A stretch of 17,090 nt of DNA from Endozoicomonadaceae bacterium (lineage in GTDB: Bacteria; Pseudomonadota; Gammaproteobacteria; Pseudomonadales; Endozoicomonadaceae). The position numbers and the translations under genes are program-made. Where the stretch lies: NCBI GenBank assembly GCA_015163815.1, contig JAAOIJ010000065.1, positions 1 to 17,090 on the forward strand, read 5' to 3'. Positions 16,000 through 17,090 of this stretch are shown one piece after another. The notes below the pieces were generated by a model. It worked only from the letters and a program-made list of their open reading frames with translations. It did no database searches and was not told the origin of the DNA. Numbering within the stretch: position 1 is the stretch's first letter; each line of letters starts with the position of its first letter.

Positions 16000-16054
16000 C
16001 AATCAATGTTTACACTTTTGTAAACAATATAAAAAAATTGATTTGATTGTTTTT
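16000..16054 (+). terminator. Probable terminator after the TerC-family gene
   Basis: CAATCAA (16000-16006) pairs with TTGATTG (16043-16049), which is followed by TTTTT (16050-16054). Inside it, TGTTTACA (16007-16014) and TGTAAACA (16019-16026) form a perfect 8-bp hairpin with a 4-nt loop, stacked directly on the outer stem. It lies 38 bases past the stop and would end a gltA-terC transcript. The stems are AT-rich, and the bulge on the 3' side (16027-16042) lowers confidence. Confidence 0.5.
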
Positions 16055-16244
16055 AAAAAAAAATTGAAACGATTGAGTCATAGATATCGGCGTGAAAAAA
16101 TTCACATATGACAAAGGTCATGCTATCCAAGTAAGCAGGAGGACCACCTCTATCTTTAATAGCATCATACCACTGCATATACTCAGAAATCGTCATCGTA
16201 ATTTTTAACCGTTGACTGTTAAAAAAAAACAGAGTAACCGGGTT
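16053..16244 (-). pseudogene. Orphan reading-frame fragment, unrecognised
   Basis: On the minus strand a frame is open from about 16244 to TAA at 16053-16055. From the ATG at 16196 it gives 47 residues with a protein-like make-up (EYMQWYDAIKDRGGPPAYLD, then FVICEFFHADIYDS) rather than low complexity. There is no ribosome-binding site, and the frame overlaps the end of the terminator described for the plus-strand gene. I do not recognise the family. It reads like the remains of a gene broken by IS activity, whose direction is opposite to the IS relics beside it. It may also be chance. Confidence 0.3.
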
Positions 16245-16267
16245 AGATCAAAAAATAATATCATTTT

Positions 16268-16495
16268 ATGTTAAAGACAGGCGTCTTGCTAACATTAAAA
16301 TACAGCGATGCTCTCATACTAAAAAAAACGGCTATTCATTTTAAAAAAAATATTTATAAATCAAGGCATCTTGTTGAAAATTTATTTGCTAGATTAAAAT
16401 ATTCTAGTCGCATTTCGATTCGTTTTGATAAATTAGCTAGGTATTTTACAACGATGATTTATATTGCGTGTGTTATTATTTGAGTGAATTCAAAA
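16268..16495 (+). mobile_element. IS5-type transposase C-terminal relic, copy B
   Basis: From 16268 a frame of 71 codons ends in TGA at 16481-16483. YKSRHLVENLFARLKYSSRI followed by FDKLARYFTTMIYIA is the conserved C-terminal block of IS5-type (IS427/IS1031-like) transposases; the Glu in HLVEN is the third residue of the DDE triad. The first two catalytic Asp and most of the protein are absent, and the leading residues (MLKTGVLLTLKYSDALILKK) do not resemble the family, so the ATG is not a real start. The DNA aligns without gaps over most of its length with copy A at 2098-2245, in the same orientation. Confidence 0.75.
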
Positions 16496-16556
16496 GAAGA
16501 ATACGCCCTATAGAAAATAGCTGGCTGTTGCATTTTACGCATAAAAAGACTTTAGA

Positions 16557-16739
16557 TTAAATAATCATTTCTCTATAATAACGACTTTCGTCTAATAAAA
16601 TGCGTTCTAATGTGCTAAAATCATCTTCATACTGCAAACATAATTCCTCTACCTCGCCTATGCTTCGTATTTTTTCTGTGCTGATTTCTAAAAAATAAAT
16701 CGTCAATTCTGGTTTTTTTTCTTTTAATTCTATTAATGC
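16557..16739 (-). pseudogene. C-terminal fragment of an unrecognised protein, cut at its 5' end
   Basis: The minus strand is open from 16739 (after a TAA at 16740-16742) to TAA at 16557-16559, 60 residues with no start codon that looks usable. The composition is that of a real soluble, largely helical protein, for example TIYFLEISTEKIR, EVEELCLQYEDDFSTLERIL and DESRYYREMII. The break coincides with the point where the plus-strand IS5-group transposase frame begins, so insertion of that element probably removed the 5' part. I do not recognise the family and assign no function. Confidence 0.35.
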
Positions 16740-16752
16740 TTACTCTACAAGA

Positions 16753-17090
16753 ATGCATTTACAAGTAGCGATTAAAAAAAGATTAAATCGTTGTTCAAGA
16801 AAATGTTTTGTACTTAAACTACTAACCATTATTGACTGGGATGCTGTTTCACATTTATTGAATCATGAAAAACAAAAAAAACGTCAACATCCACAAGGTA
16901 AAAGAGGTTATTGTCTTTTAATACTATTTAAAGCTATTTTACCAGGTCAATGGTATAACTTAAGTGATCCAGAATTAGAGTCGGATCTTGTGTTAAGGGC
17001 AGATTTTATGCTGTTTTGTGATTTCGATTATCATGATATTCCAGATCATAGCACATGATCTCGCGTAAGGAATTGGTTAAGTTCAAGTCA
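16753..17090 (+). mobile_element. IS5-group transposase, N-terminal part, interrupted by TGA and cut by the window end
   Basis: The N-terminal region of an IS5-family (IS5-group) transposase. LTIIDWDAVSHLL, GYCLLILFKAILPGQWYNLSDPELE and RADFMLFCDF followed by IPDHST match the conserved entry block of this group. After HST there is a TGA at 17056-17058 in place of the usual Leu codon, and the same frame then continues SRVRNWLSSS to the end of the window, as the family expects (HSTLxRFRN). This is a point nonsense mutation (TTA to TGA would suffice) in an otherwise open frame. The catalytic DDE residues lie beyond the window. The frame is also open upstream of the ATG, so the true start is unsure; no terminal inverted repeat was recognised. 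Confidence 0.8.

Noticed and set aside
17056..17058. TGA inside transposases as a sign that UGA is recoded
   Set aside because: sucD and sdhD end naturally with TGA at the expected family C-termini, and tryptophans in intact genes use TGG. The TGA codons occur only in IS relics, so they are mutations.
1..17090. A defence, secretion or other novel multi-gene system, CRISPR array, tRNA or rRNA
   Set aside because: Every intact gene belongs to the TCA cycle, the hydrolase fold or the TerC family; no regularly spaced repeats, cloverleaf or rRNA-like stretch was seen. The accessory parts are IS debris.

Overview
The window is AT-rich DNA, apparently from a gammaproteobacterium. The TCA-cycle proteins look gammaproteobacterial, and gltA diverges from an sdhCDAB-suc operon as in Legionella/Coxiella-type genomes. 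The high AT content, several decayed insertion sequences and truncated gene fragments suggest a host-associated or intracellular lineage (inference; a Legionellales/Coxiellaceae-like organism is plausible but not proven). UGA is a normal stop here: sucD and sdhD both end in TGA.

Layout. 1-360: 3' relic of an IS256-family transposase. 417-1691 (minus): an alpha/beta-hydrolase-fold protein whose nucleophile Ser and catalytic Asp are replaced and which carries a ~120-residue lysine-rich tail. 1692-2382: no intact gene; it holds a decayed IS5-type transposase and palindromes. 2435-13583 (minus): nine genes in the order sdhC-sdhD-sdhA-sdhB-sucA-sucB-lpd-sucC-sucD, ending in a convincing terminator at 2383-2425. 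13584-13980: divergent control region. 13981-15246 (plus): gltA, followed by a TerC-family membrane protein (15320-15961) and a probable terminator. 16056-17090: IS debris, namely a second IS5-type C-terminal relic, two orphan minus-strand reading-frame fragments, and the start of a different IS5-group transposase broken by an in-frame TGA.

Function. The core encodes citrate synthase plus the TCA steps from 2-oxoglutarate to fumarate. SucA, SucB and Lpd form the 2-oxoglutarate dehydrogenase complex, SucCD makes the nucleoside triphosphate, and SdhCDAB is complex II feeding the quinone pool. Having lpd between sucB and sucC gives the oxoglutarate complex its E3 subunit in the same transcript. 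sdhC/sdhD and sdhD/sdhA overlap, which implies translational coupling.

No defence system, CRISPR array, RNA gene or obviously new multi-gene system was found. The most interesting points are the hydrolase-fold protein with a degenerate active site and basic tail, and a three-way set of complementary repeats in the gltA leader that could hide or expose its ribosome-binding site.
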